Source: Pseudodesulfovibrio tunisiensis (GTDB taxonomy: Bacteria; Desulfobacterota; Desulfovibrionia; Desulfovibrionales; Desulfovibrionaceae). From it: 64,000 bases of DNA. The position numbers and the translations under genes were made by a program. Every line of letters begins with the position of its first letter. The stretch's first letter is position 1. Of this stretch, positions 45,010-54,573 are shown in pieces. The stretch spans positions 3,509,501-3,573,500 of the forward strand of contig NZ_CP094380.1 of the NCBI RefSeq assembly GCF_022809775.1. Direction: 5' to 3'. The notes under the pieces were generated by a model that was given only the letters and a program-made list of their open reading frames with translations, made no database searches and was not told the origin of the DNA.

Positions 45010-47652
45010 ATGATGATCCTGGACTCACTTCGCCCGGGACGCAGAACCGCATGCAGGGGCGACGAGGAGCGCATCCGGCAGTGCCGTGCGCGCTGCGAGA
45101 ATTTCCGGCTGCTGCTTTCGGCCAATGCCGAGGCGCTGGATGCCATGGCCGACATGAACGACAGCCTGATCGGGGAGCGCCCCTTCGGCATGACCCAGGT
45201 GCGCTCCCATTGCGTCAAGGCCGCATCCGGAGTCAGTCGCATGATCGATCGGCTCTGCCGAATGGCCCCGGGCCGTCATGATGCACTCAAGGATGTCTTC
45301 AACCGCATCGTTCTGGAAATAAACGAGATCGTCAAACCAGTGGAGGGCCCCATTCACGGTCCCTTGTGCGTGCCGCTGTCCCGTGCCCGCAGACAGATGG
45401 CCGGCGACATCGGCCCCAAGATGGCCATGCTGGGAGAGGCGAGGCATCTACTGGGCGTGACCGTTCCTCAGGGGTTCGTGATCACGGCTGCCGCATTTCG
45501 GCGTTTTCTGCTTCAGAGCGGACTGCGCGACGAGATCGACCGCATGATTCAGGTTGCCGAGGCCGAGGAACTGGACGCCCTGTTCGCTCTGGAGTCCCGC
45601 ATCAGCCGCCTCATTGCCGAGGCCCCGTTTCCGGACGGGCTGGAAGAGGCGGTCGCCGAGGAACTGGAACGGATGAATTCGGATGGATCACTCCGACTGG
45701 CCGTTCGCAGCAGTGCGGTTGGCGAGGACTTGCCGGGCATCAGTTTTGCCGGACAGTACAGGACCGTGCTGAACGTGGTCCCCTCCGAAGTGCTGGAAGC
45801 CTATCGCGAGGTCGTGGCCAGCATGTATTCGGTTTCGGCCATGACCTATCGGCTCAACCGGGGCATCGGCGGCGAGGAACTTGCCATGTGCGTGGGGTGC
45901 ATGCGCATGGTACCGGCTCGTGCCGGTGGGGTGGCCTATTCCGTGGATCCCATGGACGCAACAGGACGCACCTTGTCCGTAAGTGCTGTCCCCGGGCTGC
46001 CGGTCGGCGTCGTGGACGGCAATGCCAGCCCGGATGTCTGGTCGCTGGATCGTGATTCCCTTGAAATCGTGTCCGGTTCGGTGCCGGAAAAGACCTGGAA
46101 ATACGGACAGGCCGAAGGCGGAGGATTGGAGCGGGTTCCCGTGAACGGACATGGCTCCGCTTCCGTGCTTGGCCCCGAGGAGCTTGATCGACTGGCGCGA
46201 CTGGTGCTTCGGCTCGAATCCGAGTTCGACGGCCCGCAGGATGTGGAATGGGCCGTGGCCGAGGACGGCGGGCTGATTCTTCTACAATGCCGTCCATTGG
46301 ACAGGGAAGAGGACGCCTTTGTCGCCCCTCGGGGGGATGCGCAGCATCTGCTCCTTTCCGGCGGCATCCCGGCCAGCCCGGGCGTGGGCGCAGGCAGACC
46401 GTACGTGGTGGACAAGGACGCGGACATGCTCGGATTTCCGGATTGCGCGGTACTTGTGGCACGCAATGCCCGCCCCAGATTGGCCGCCATATTGCCAAAG
46501 GCGGCGGCATTCGTGGCGGAAAACGGCAGTGCCACAGGGCATCTGGCCAATGTGGCACGTGAGTTTTCCATTCCCGCCGTTGTCGGACTCAAGGGCGCGG
46601 TGGACATGCTGGCCGGTGTGGAGACCGTCACCGTGTCGGGCACGCATGGCGAAATATATTCCGGACGGAGGAGCGAGATGTTTCCGGATTCCGTGTGTCG
46701 GCTATCCGTCATGGAAGGCACGCCGGTCATGGAGAAGCTTCAGAAGGTCGTCCCCCTGGTCACGCCGCTCAATCTGCTGCATGCGGATGGTCCCGAATTC
46801 GCGCCGGAACATTGCCGGACACTGCATGATCTGACCCGCTACTGTCACGAAATGGGCGTGCGCGAAATGTTTCGCGGCAACGGCGACATGCCGCTGGGCA
46901 GGCGACTCGTGGCCGAACGGACCATGCAATACTGGATTGTTGATCTGGGCGAGGGCATTTCCCGGGATGCGGACCCGGAATCCGACACCGTGGACCTTGA
47001 GCATATCTGTTCCGACCCCATGCTTGCCCTGTGGCGCGGCATGACCGCGATGCCCTGGCAGGGACCGCCTGCGCCGGATGCGCGCGGGCTGGTCGATCTG
47101 TTCGGGCAGGCTGCGGCCAATCCCGCACTCTCTCCGGAATTGGGGAGTTCCATGGCGGATCGCAACTATTTCATGATCGACCGGCACTACTGCAATCTGC
47201 AATCCCGGTACGGATTTCATTTCAGTACGGTCGAGGGCCATGCCGGTCCGGACTCCGGCGAAAATTACGTGTTCTTTCAATTCAAGGGCGGGGCCGCGGC
47301 ACAGGACCGACGCGAGCTTCGGGCCGAACTGATTCGGCGGGTGCTGGAACCGCTCGGATTCGTGACCGAGGTCCGGGGCGACGCCCTGTATGCTCGCATG
47401 GAAAACGAGGAAGCTTCCGTGGTGCTGGATGCCATGGTCGTGCTGGGGCATCTGGCCGTGCACACCCGGCAACTGGACATGGCCATGACCGGACCCGAGG
47501 TCGTGGACGCGTATCTCAAGCGAATCGAAACGGAAATCGAAACCTTTCTTCACCCGACTGGAAAGCCTGACAGCATTCCTCACCCTCATCCCCAAGGCCC
47601 CGGACGTTCCGGGGCCGACGGGGAGCCGGAATCCGGGGAGGATTCGCAATGA
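45010..47652 (+). CDS. PEP-synthase/PPDK-like protein: ATP-grasp plus phosphohistidine domain without PEP-binding barrel
   Basis: The 880-residue protein has a helical N-terminal segment (1-110). The PPDK_N ATP-grasp domain follows (about 115-430: GPKMAMLGEARH, AVRSSAVGEDLPGISFAGQ, VEWAVAEDGGLILLQCRP), then a swivelling phosphohistidine domain (about 440-545) with the expected His511 in ENGSATGHLANVARE, and a C-terminal region (about 560-850) with HDLTRYCHEMGVREMF that is not the PEP/pyruvate TIM barrel. So it can likely phosphorylate its own His from ATP but the acceptor is unknown, as in rifampin phosphotransferases. It sits between a receiver and a kinase, with GGAGG upstream of ATG 45010; ATGA overlap with the kinase. 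Confidence 0.85.
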   Translation: MMILDSLRPGRRTACRGDEERIRQCRARCENFRLLLSANAEALDAMADMNDSLIGERPFGMTQVRSHCVKAASGVSRMIDRLCRMAPGRHDALKDVFNRIVLEINEIVKPVEGPIHGPLCVPLSRARRQMAGDIGPKMAMLGEARHLLGVTVPQGFVITAAAFRRFLLQSGLRDEIDRMIQVAEAEELDALFALESRISRLIAEAPFPDGLEEAVAEELERMNSDGSLRLAVRSSAVGEDLPGISFAGQYRTVLNVVPSEVLEAYREVVASMYSVSAMTYRLNRGIGGEELAMCVGCMRMVPARAGGVAYSVDPMDATGRTLSVSAVPGLPVGVVDGNASPDVWSLDRDSLEIVSGSVPEKTWKYGQAEGGGLERVPVNGHGSASVLGPEELDRLARLVLRLESEFDGPQDVEWAVAEDGGLILLQCRPLDREEDAFVAPRGDAQHLLLSGGIPASPGVGAGRPYVVDKDADMLGFPDCAVLVARNARPRLAAILPKAAAFVAENGSATGHLANVAREFSIPAVVGLKGAVDMLAGVETVTVSGTHGEIYSGRRSEMFPDSVCRLSVMEGTPVMEKLQKVVPLVTPLNLLHADGPEFAPEHCRTLHDLTRYCHEMGVREMFRGNGDMPLGRRLVAERTMQYWIVDLGEGISRDADPESDTVDLEHICSDPMLALWRGMTAMPWQGPPAPDARGLVDLFGQAAANPALSPELGSSMADRNYFMIDRHYCNLQSRYGFHFSTVEGHAGPDSGENYVFFQFKGGAAAQDRRELRAELIRRVLEPLGFVTEVRGDALYARMENEEASVVLDAMVVLGHLAVHTRQLDMAMTGPEVVDAYLKRIETEIETFLHPTGKPDSIPHPHPQGPGRSGADGEPESGEDSQ

Positions 47653-49322
47653 CCATCGCCACGTATCGCAAGCTTCGCTGGAAGCTCATCGTCATCACGC
47701 TCTGCTTTTCGCTCATTCCTCTGCTGGCTCTCGGATATTTTCTGCACTCCGAATTCAGCGAGAGCTATACCACCAAGGTCGAGGACCATCTGCGCCTCAT
47801 CGTGGCCAACAAGCGCGATGCCGTGGATGTGTTTCTGGCCGAGCGCGTGGTTCAGCTCAGGAATCTGGCGGGCACGCATACCTATGCCGAAATGACCGAT
47901 CAGAAATATCTGGACTCCCTGCTCGACACGCTGCTCGGCACGTCCCGCTCCATCATTGATCTCGGCATCATCGACAGTTCCGGCAAGCAGGTCGCCTATG
48001 CCGGCCCCTATGAACTCAAGGGCCTCAACTACAAGGAACAGCCGTGGTTTCATCAGGTGCTGCTCAAGGGGCTGTACATCAGCAACGTGTTCATGGGGTT
48101 TCGGCAGTATCCGCATTTCATCATCGCGGTGACGCGACGCGAGGCCGGGCGGACATGGATTCTTCGCGCCACCATTGATTCGCATGTGTTTTCCACGCTG
48201 GTCCGCAGTCTGCAACTCGGCGAGGGCGGGGACGCCTATCTGGTGAACCGCGAAATGCAGTTGCAGACACCCTCCCGATTCCGGGGCAATGAATTGACCC
48301 GGGTTGATCTTCCCCTGCGTGACGTGGGCGGGGACGTGCGCGTCTTTCGCTGCAATACGCCCGAAGGCGAACGGGTTGCCGGAGCCACGCGGTTGCATCG
48401 CACGGATTGGGTGCTTGTGGTCACGGAAGACCCGCGCGAGGAACTGTCGCCGCTCATGCGTTCCCGGTCCATTGCCGGGCTGCTGTTCGGCGCGGGCGTG
48501 ATCATGATTGCGGTCGGGGCGTTGCTGACCACGAATTCCGTGGTGCGCAAGCTGGTTCAGGCTGACCGGGAAAAGGCGGCCATGGACGCGGGCGTGCTTC
48601 AGTCCAGCAAGATGGCGTCTCTGGGCAAGATGGCTGCGGGCGTGGCGCATGAGATCAACAATCCCCTGTCCATCATCCGCGAGAGCGCGGGGTGGATACG
48701 CGATCTCATCAATGACGGCGAACTGGACGGATACGAGGCGCTGGACGAGTTGCAGGAGGCCGTGGGCGACATCGAACGCCATGTGGAGCGCGCCCGTCAG
48801 GTTACCCACCGCATGCTCGGATTCGCCCGGCGCATGGAGCCGTTGCAGGAAAACGTGGACCTCAACCATCTGGCGCGGGAAACCGCAAAGTTTCTGGACA
48901 ACGAGGTACTGCACCGCAATATCGACGTGAAATTCGATCTGAACGACCTGCCCGAGATCACCACGGACGTGAATCAGGTGCAGCAGGTGATTCTGAATCT
49001 GCTGGAAAACGCCATCGACGCCATTGGGCAGGACGGCGTGATCACGGTTCGGTCCGCGACCGGGGATCAGGAAGTGCGGCTCTCCGTGGAGGATACCGGA
49101 ACCGGCATTCCCAAGGAGTACCTGCACAAGGTGTTTGATCCGTTCTTCACCACAAAATCCGTGGGTGAAGGCACCGGGCTTGGTCTTTCCATCATCTACA
49201 GCACGCTCCGCAAGCTGGGCGGCGACATCACGGTGGAGAGCGAATTTGGCAAGGGAACCGTGTTCACGGTGCATCTGCCTGTTGGCGAGGCCGTGGCAAG
49301 GCATGAGGAGAGAGTGATATGA
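47649..49322 (+). CDS. Cache-domain sensor histidine kinase of the transport operon
   Basis: A 557-residue kinase: helix 1 (about 12-32), double-Cache periplasmic sensor (about 35-275) with IDSSGKQVAYAGPYEL, helix 2 (about 278-300), HisKA with His334 (VAHEINNPL), HATPase with DTGTGIP and GTGLGLSI. Its sensor resembles that of the kinase at 32311 (VIDGSGRQVAYFGPYEL there), suggesting a shared ligand class. Start and stop overlap both neighbours by ATGA, so it is tightly coupled to the PPDK-like protein and the receiver-kinase fusion. Confidence 0.93.
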   Translation: MTIATYRKLRWKLIVITLCFSLIPLLALGYFLHSEFSESYTTKVEDHLRLIVANKRDAVDVFLAERVVQLRNLAGTHTYAEMTDQKYLDSLLDTLLGTSRSIIDLGIIDSSGKQVAYAGPYELKGLNYKEQPWFHQVLLKGLYISNVFMGFRQYPHFIIAVTRREAGRTWILRATIDSHVFSTLVRSLQLGEGGDAYLVNREMQLQTPSRFRGNELTRVDLPLRDVGGDVRVFRCNTPEGERVAGATRLHRTDWVLVVTEDPREELSPLMRSRSIAGLLFGAGVIMIAVGALLTTNSVVRKLVQADREKAAMDAGVLQSSKMASLGKMAAGVAHEINNPLSIIRESAGWIRDLINDGELDGYEALDELQEAVGDIERHVERARQVTHRMLGFARRMEPLQENVDLNHLARETAKFLDNEVLHRNIDVKFDLNDLPEITTDVNQVQQVILNLLENAIDAIGQDGVITVRSATGDQEVRLSVEDTGTGIPKEYLHKVFDPFFTTKSVGEGTGLGLSIIYSTLRKLGGDITVESEFGKGTVFTVHLPVGEAVARHEERVI

Positions 49323-50641
49323 TCCGGGTTCTAGCCGTTGACGATGAAAGGGATTTTCTGAAGCTCCTGCAAAAGCGTCTGGCCAAGCGCAATCTGGAGA
49401 TTGCCGTGGCCCAGTCCGGGCGCGATGCCTTGGAATACATGTCCGCGAATCCCGTGGATGTGGTTGTTCTGGACGTGAAAATGCCGGGCATGAACGGTCT
49501 GGACGCGCTCCAGGAAATGAAGAAGCGGCACCCGGACGTGGAAGTCATCATGCTGACGGGCCACGGTTCCGTGAAGTCCGGGCTGGAAGGCATGAGCCGG
49601 GGCGCGTACGACTACGTGCTCAAGCCGTTCACCATAGACGACCTGCTGGAACGCATCCGGGCCGCCTTTGAACGGGTGCGGCGCAACCGGAGCGAGGTGT
49701 GGGGCGTGAGGCTCAACTCCACCAGAAACATGCTCATCGGGGGCAGCATCCTCCTGCCCCTGAGCTTTGCCGCCGCCGTGCTGATCATGCCCCGGCACCC
49801 CGTGCATGCGGCCGTGATCACGGCCGCGGCCGGGGTTGCGGTGTCATGGCTGCTCATGCGCGCCCAGGTTGATCTCGGCAATGCGGCCCGGGAGCGGGCC
49901 AGTCTGAACGAACAGCTCATCCGTTTCCAGAAGACCGTGTCCCTCGGCCAGCTTTCTGCGGGCATAGCCCACGAGATCAACAACCCCCTGAACATCATTC
50001 TGCAGGAAGTGGAGTATCTGGACGCGTATCTGGATGCCGTGGATCAGGATGAGCTTCGCGACGGCCTCAGACAGGTGCGCAAGCAGGTGGTGCGCTGTTC
50101 GGACATCACTCGCAGGCTTCTGGATTTCGCGCGGAGCCGGAAACCCGTGCTGCAGGAGGTCGATCTGAACAAGATGGTTTCGGACATGGTGCACCTCGTG
50201 CGGCGCGAGGTGTCGCCGGACGGTGTGGAGATCATCAACATTCTTGGTCGGGACATGCCCCGGCTCACGACCGACCCGCCCCTGCTGCGGCAGGCCCTGC
50301 TCAATCTGCTGGACAATGCCGTGCAGGCAGTGAGTCACGGTGGCGTGATTACCGTGGTGACCAGCAAGAGCCGCAACCATGCCTTTGTTCGCATCAAGGA
50401 TTCCGGGCCGGGCATTTCCCGGGATGACCTGCCCAGAATATTCGATCCGTTTTTCACCACCCGCCCGCCGGGCGAGGGCACGGGACTCGGCCTTTCCATG
50501 TGCCGCAGGATACTCGGCCAACTCGGAGGGGACGTGTACGTGGATTCCAAGAACACACAGGGGGCCGTATTTACCGTGCGACTTCCCCTGAAGACCGAAG
50601 AGGTGGAACATGCAGCGCTTACCCAGGATTCTCGTGGTTGA
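49319..50641 (+). CDS. Receiver - membrane - histidine kinase fusion
   Basis: The 440-residue protein has an N-terminal receiver (VDDERDF, VVLDVKMPG, LTGHGSVKSG, VLKPF; 1-125). Two adjacent transmembrane helices follow (about 140-187) with almost no periplasmic loop, then HisKA with His218 (IAHEINNPL) and HATPase (DSGPGIS, GTGLGLSM). This is an inverted order for a hybrid kinase: input by phosphotransfer to the receiver, output from the kinase. It overlaps the upstream kinase by 4 bases and the next receiver by 32 bases. Confidence 0.9.
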   Translation: MIRVLAVDDERDFLKLLQKRLAKRNLEIAVAQSGRDALEYMSANPVDVVVLDVKMPGMNGLDALQEMKKRHPDVEVIMLTGHGSVKSGLEGMSRGAYDYVLKPFTIDDLLERIRAAFERVRRNRSEVWGVRLNSTRNMLIGGSILLPLSFAAAVLIMPRHPVHAAVITAAAGVAVSWLLMRAQVDLGNAARERASLNEQLIRFQKTVSLGQLSAGIAHEINNPLNIILQEVEYLDAYLDAVDQDELRDGLRQVRKQVVRCSDITRRLLDFARSRKPVLQEVDLNKMVSDMVHLVRREVSPDGVEIINILGRDMPRLTTDPPLLRQALLNLLDNAVQAVSHGGVITVVTSKSRNHAFVRIKDSGPGISRDDLPRIFDPFFTTRPPGEGTGLGLSMCRRILGQLGGDVYVDSKNTQGAVFTVRLPLKTEEVEHAALTQDSRG

Positions 50642-51032
50642 TGACGAGGCGCGTTTCAGGGAAAATCTGGTGCGCGCCCTGCACATCGAGGGCTTTGAGG
50701 CAGAGGGAGCGGAAAACGGGTTTCGCGCTTTGGAAAAGCTGATGCAGGATCCGTTCGACGTGGTTCTGCTGGACATGAAGATGCCCGAGCTTTCCGGCGA
50801 AGACACCCTGTTCTGCATCCGCGAGCGCGACCTGGACTGCGCCGTGATCTGCCTCTCCGGTCACGTGTCTCTGGATGACGCCACGGCCATGATCCGTCAG
50901 GGGGCTTTCGATTATCTGATCAAGCCCGCATCCCTGGAGGAGATCGTGGAAAAGGTGCGGCTCGCCCACGAGCGGCGGCTGGTGGAAAAGGGGGAAGCCG
51001 ATGCCTCGGACATCGCCCCCGGCACGATCTGA
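50610..51032 (+). CDS. Single-domain response regulator (receiver)
   Basis: A 140-residue receiver starting inside the previous gene. [19 protein letters not shown] (acceptor Asp about 54), [13 protein letters not shown] and LIKPASLEE are intact. The GHV stretch has Ser where the others have Thr at the switch position. No output domain. A 69-base gap follows to nhaB. Possibly the target of the receiver-kinase fusion. Confidence 0.9.
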   Translation: MQRLPRILVVDDEARFRENLVRALHIEGFEAEGAENGFRALEKLMQDPFDVVLLDMKMPELSGEDTLFCIRERDLDCAVICLSGHVSLDDATAMIRQGAFDYLIKPASLEEIVEKVRLAHERRLVEKGEADASDIAPGTI

Positions 51033-51100
51033 TACGCGGCCTCGGCCGAACGCCTGCCGCCACTGCATTCACTTTCACGCGATCACCAAGGAGTTTCAAC

Positions 51101-52747
51101 GTGGTCAAGACGCTCAAGGAATCCTTCGGGGCCAACTTCCTCGGCAATGCCCCGGGCTGGTACAAAAGGGCCATACTCGCCTTTCTCGTCCTGAATCCCA
51201 TCCTGCTGCATACCGTAGGGCCGTTCGTCACGGGCTGGGTGCTCATCGCCGAATTCATCTTCACTCTGGCCATGGCCCTCAAGTGCTATCCGCTTCCGGC
51301 TGGCGGCCTGCTCGCCATTGAGGCCGTGTTTCTGGGCATGACCACTCCCGCAGGGGTCTACCATGAAGCCCAGCACAACTTCGAGGTCATTCTGCTGCTC
51401 ATCTTCATGGTGGCCGGCATTCATTTCATGAAGGATTTCCTTCAGTTCACCTTTACCCGCATTCTGGTGAAAGTGCGGTCCAAGATCATGATCTCCCTGC
51501 TGTTCAGCTTTGCGGGCGCATTTCTGTCCGCGTTTCTGGACGCGCTTACCGTCACGGCCGTGATCATCGCCGTGGCCTACGGATTCTACAATGTCTATCA
51601 TCGCTATGCTTCGGGAAAGGCCATGGGAGGAACCCATGACCTGTGCAACGACGAACTGGTCAAGCAGAAGGATCGTGCAGATCTGGTCGAGTTTCGCGGC
51701 TTTCTCCGCAACCTCATGATGCACGGTGCAGTGGGTACGGCTCTTGGCGGGGTCTGCACTCTGGTGGGTGAACCGCAGAATCTGCTTATCGCTTCGGAAA
51801 TGGGCTGGCATTTTGCGGATTTCTTCATTCAGGTTGCCCCCATCTCCATGCCTGTACTCGCGACCGGGCTGCTGACCTGCGTGGTGGTGGAAAAATTCCA
51901 TCTGTTTTCCTATGGATACCAGATGCCGGGCAACATCCGGTCCCATCTGCTGGAGACCGCAACGGCGATGGAAGCCAAGCGCGGGCCGCAGGGCAGGGCT
52001 TCGCTCGTGGTGCAGGGATTGGCCGGTGTCTGGCTGGTCATCGCTCTGGCAATGCATCTGGCCGAGGTCGGGATCATCGGTCTGTCCGTGATCGTGCTGC
52101 TCACGGCCCTGACCGGCATCACCGAGGAAGGCCGCATCGGCCATGCGTTCGAAGAGGCGCTGCCGTTCACGGCCCTGCTCGTGGTCTTCTTTTCCATCGT
52201 GGCCGTGATTCACGACCAGCATCTGTTTCGTCCGGTCATCAACTACGTGCTCAACCTGACCGGGCAGACCCAGTTGGCGGCCTACTATCTGGCCAATGGC
52301 CTGCTTTCCATGATCTCGGACAACGTGTTCGTGGCCACGGTGTACATCTCGGAAACCAAGATGCATTTCGTGAACATGCTGGCTGCTGTTCCGGACATCG
52401 GCATGACCGGCCAACAGCTCATGGACAAGCTCACGGACCCGCATCTGAACCGCGCCGACGTGGTGGCAGGAATGCCGCAGGCCGCAGCAACGCAGGCCCT
52501 GAGCATCGTCGCCCATCTGGACAAGCTGGCCGTGGCCATCAATACGGGCACCAACATTCCGAGCGTGGCCACGCCGAACGGGCAGGCCGCGTTCCTGTTT
52601 CTGCTCACCTCGGCCCTGGCTCCGGTCATCCGGCTTTCCTACGGCCGCATGGTGCTGCAGGCCCTGCCCTATACGATAACCATGTCGCTGGCCGGACTTG
52701 TGGCTACATGGTACATGGAAGACATTATCCGATTCTTCGGAGGATAG
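51101..52747 (+). CDS. nhaB: NhaB-family Na+/H+ antiporter
   Basis: A 548-residue inner-membrane antiporter that exports sodium in exchange for protons. The N-terminal [51 protein letters not shown] and [18 protein letters not shown] stretches are strongly NhaB-like, as are [13 protein letters not shown] and [15 protein letters not shown]. The start is GTG at 51101 with AAGGAG eight bases upstream. Placed after a receiver and before a PAS kinase, it ties sodium homeostasis to this signalling cluster; with the SLC13-type symporter it could complete a sodium cycle. Confidence 0.95.
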   Translation: MVKTLKESFGANFLGNAPGWYKRAILAFLVLNPILLHTVGPFVTGWVLIAEFIFTLAMALKCYPLPAGGLLAIEAVFLGMTTPAGVYHEAQHNFEVILLLIFMVAGIHFMKDFLQFTFTRILVKVRSKIMISLLFSFAGAFLSAFLDALTVTAVIIAVAYGFYNVYHRYASGKAMGGTHDLCNDELVKQKDRADLVEFRGFLRNLMMHGAVGTALGGVCTLVGEPQNLLIASEMGWHFADFFIQVAPISMPVLATGLLTCVVVEKFHLFSYGYQMPGNIRSHLLETATAMEAKRGPQGRASLVVQGLAGVWLVIALAMHLAEVGIIGLSVIVLLTALTGITEEGRIGHAFEEALPFTALLVVFFSIVAVIHDQHLFRPVINYVLNLTGQTQLAAYYLANGLLSMISDNVFVATVYISETKMHFVNMLAAVPDIGMTGQQLMDKLTDPHLNRADVVAGMPQAAATQALSIVAHLDKLAVAINTGTNIPSVATPNGQAAFLFLLTSALAPVIRLSYGRMVLQALPYTITMSLAGLVATWYMEDIIRFFGG

Positions 52748-52758
52748 CGCAACGCATC

Positions 52759-52786
52759 GCGCCGCGCCGGGGTTCCGGCGCGGCGC
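52759..52786 (+). repeat. 12-bp perfect hairpin between nhaB and the terminal kinase gene
   Basis: GCGCCGCGCCGG-GGTT-CCGGCGCGGCGC with no T-run, 11 bases after the nhaB stop. It may stabilise the nhaB mRNA or attenuate the last gene. Confidence 0.5.
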
Positions 52787-52802
52787 AAAGGGAGCTGAGA
52801 CA

Positions 52803-54308
52803 ATGACGGATTTCGCGTACGATTCCCTGGGCACCTGCTACTGGGACGGCAACGAGACCGGGTTCAACATAGGCATCGTAGGCAATCGGTCCGGATTCGA
52901 CGCCATTCTCGACGTGATTTTCAACAATGCATTTCACGAGTTTTTTCCGGACATGCGGCTCGTGGCCCTGTCCGAACTGAATTTTCCCCTGCGGCCGCAT
53001 CAGAATGTGACCGTGCCCGTGTACCGTTCGTGGCAGGCCATGCTGGACAAGCATCACGACATCAATCTGGTTGTGGAACTGACCGGAAGCCAGCGCAAGC
53101 TGACCAACATCCGGCGGAACCTGCCGGACGACGTGTCCCTGATGGATCATCGGGAGGTCGTGTTCTTCTGCGGCCTGCATGACATGGCGCTGGTCAAGGG
53201 GCATTTCCGGGACGACTCGGAACGGCAGCGCGTCCTGCTCAAGTCCATCATCGATGAAATCCGCGAGGACATTTTCCTGCTGGACAAGTCCGGCAACGTG
53301 GTGGACCTGAACCGGCCCGTGTGGCAGCGCGCGGGATTGCGGCGCAAGGATTTGCTCGGGCATCAGTGCTGGGAGGCGGCCCGGCTGCCGGACGGTTCCG
53401 CATTCTGCGACTGTCTGGTGCCTTCCTGTCCCTTCTATCGGACCCTTGCAAGCGAAACCAAGGACGAGGCCATGATGACCCGCGTGGATCGCAATGGCCA
53501 ACTCCGCTACTACCGCATCTATTCCTATCCGCTTTTCGACATTCGGGGGCATATGACCCACGTGATGATCATGCATCGCGACATCACGGACCGCACCTAT
53601 CGGGAAAAGCATCAGCAGAAGCGTGAACGTCTGGCCGTGGTCGGAGAAATGTCCACGTATCTTGCCCATGAAATTCGCAACCCCTTGTTCGCCATTGGCG
53701 GATTCGCCAATTCCCTGTTCAAGTCCAAAACCATATCGGACAAGGACAGGGAAAAGGCGGCGATTCTCGTGGAGGAGACCAAGCGTCTCGATACCATGCT
53801 TACCAGCATGCTCAAGTTCGTGCGGCCTACCGCGAGTGCGGATGAAGCCTCGGACCTGTGCGCCGTGCTCAAGGATACCATAGAACTCATGTCCATTGGT
53901 TACGCCGGGCAGGGCTATGAGTTCGAAGTCCACTGTTCGCAGGAAATGCCCAAGGTGGCCGGGAGCGCGGAAACCATCAAGCAGTGTCTGGTCAATCTGA
54001 TCAAGAATGCTCTTGAGGCCATGCCGTCCGGCGGGATTGTCGAAGTGACCGCGGAATTGCGCGGCGATTCCGTTGCTCTGGCTGTTCATGATACCGGAAC
54101 CGGCATGTCCGAAAAGGAAATGGATCGTGCGTTCAGCCCGTTCTTTTCCACCAAGAACGGAGGTAGCGGACTCGGGCTGGCCATGATCAAGAAGATCGTG
54201 GAGGAGCTGGGCGGTTCGGTCCGGCTGGAAAGTCGTCAGGGGCAGGGCACCACCGTGACTCTGCTTTTGCCGCCAGCCATGGCTTCCGTGGTTCGCAACG
54301 TGAACTGA
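52803..54308 (+). CDS. PAS histidine kinase with an N-terminal Rossmann-like domain
   Basis: A 501-residue soluble kinase. Residues 15-130 (GFNIGIVGNRSGFDAIL... VVELTGSQRKL... MDHREVVFFCGLHD) look like a nucleotide-binding Rossmann fold of the dihydrodipicolinate-reductase/NAD type. A PAS domain with a Cys-rich segment (HQCWEAARLPDGSAFCDC) follows (about 145-270), then HisKA with His289 (LAHEIRNPL) and HATPase (DTGTGMS, GSGLGLAM). An input of redox or dinucleotide state is plausible. AAGGGAGCTGAG precedes ATG 52803. It is the last gene of the cluster. Confidence 0.88.
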   Translation: MTDFAYDSLGTCYWDGNETGFNIGIVGNRSGFDAILDVIFNNAFHEFFPDMRLVALSELNFPLRPHQNVTVPVYRSWQAMLDKHHDINLVVELTGSQRKLTNIRRNLPDDVSLMDHREVVFFCGLHDMALVKGHFRDDSERQRVLLKSIIDEIREDIFLLDKSGNVVDLNRPVWQRAGLRRKDLLGHQCWEAARLPDGSAFCDCLVPSCPFYRTLASETKDEAMMTRVDRNGQLRYYRIYSYPLFDIRGHMTHVMIMHRDITDRTYREKHQQKRERLAVVGEMSTYLAHEIRNPLFAIGGFANSLFKSKTISDKDREKAAILVEETKRLDTMLTSMLKFVRPTASADEASDLCAVLKDTIELMSIGYAGQGYEFEVHCSQEMPKVAGSAETIKQCLVNLIKNALEAMPSGGIVEVTAELRGDSVALAVHDTGTGMSEKEMDRAFSPFFSTKNGGSGLGLAMIKKIVEELGGSVRLESRQGQGTTVTLLLPPAMASVVRNVN

Positions 54309-54348
54309 CGCGTGCGTTCCGGCATGAGAGAAGAGGCCTCCGGCGGCA

Positions 54349-54573
54349 CGAGAAACTTTGATTCGCCCCGTCCAGGGCCTCTCCCTTCGGGCGCTGCGAA
54401 TGCCGCGTCCAGATCTGCCGTCCTGCGGATTTGTCCTGTCGAGGAATATGCTTCCGGGAAACAGGTTGTAAGGAGCAGAAAGGATTTGTTTTTTGGGCAA
54501 CCCGTTTCGGGGATCCAAGGGGCCTTGCTCCTTGGCGGGTCTGGGTAGCGCCCAGCCCCCCCGGGAGGGGCTT
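54349..54573. repeat. Dispersed intergenic repeat, copy B
   Basis: Shares AGAAACTTTGATT plus CCCGTCC at one end and GGGTCTGGG-AGCGCCCAG plus CCCCCCGGGAGGG at the other with copy A (15462-15630). The interior is unrelated and longer. No gene is seen in it. Confidence 0.65.
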
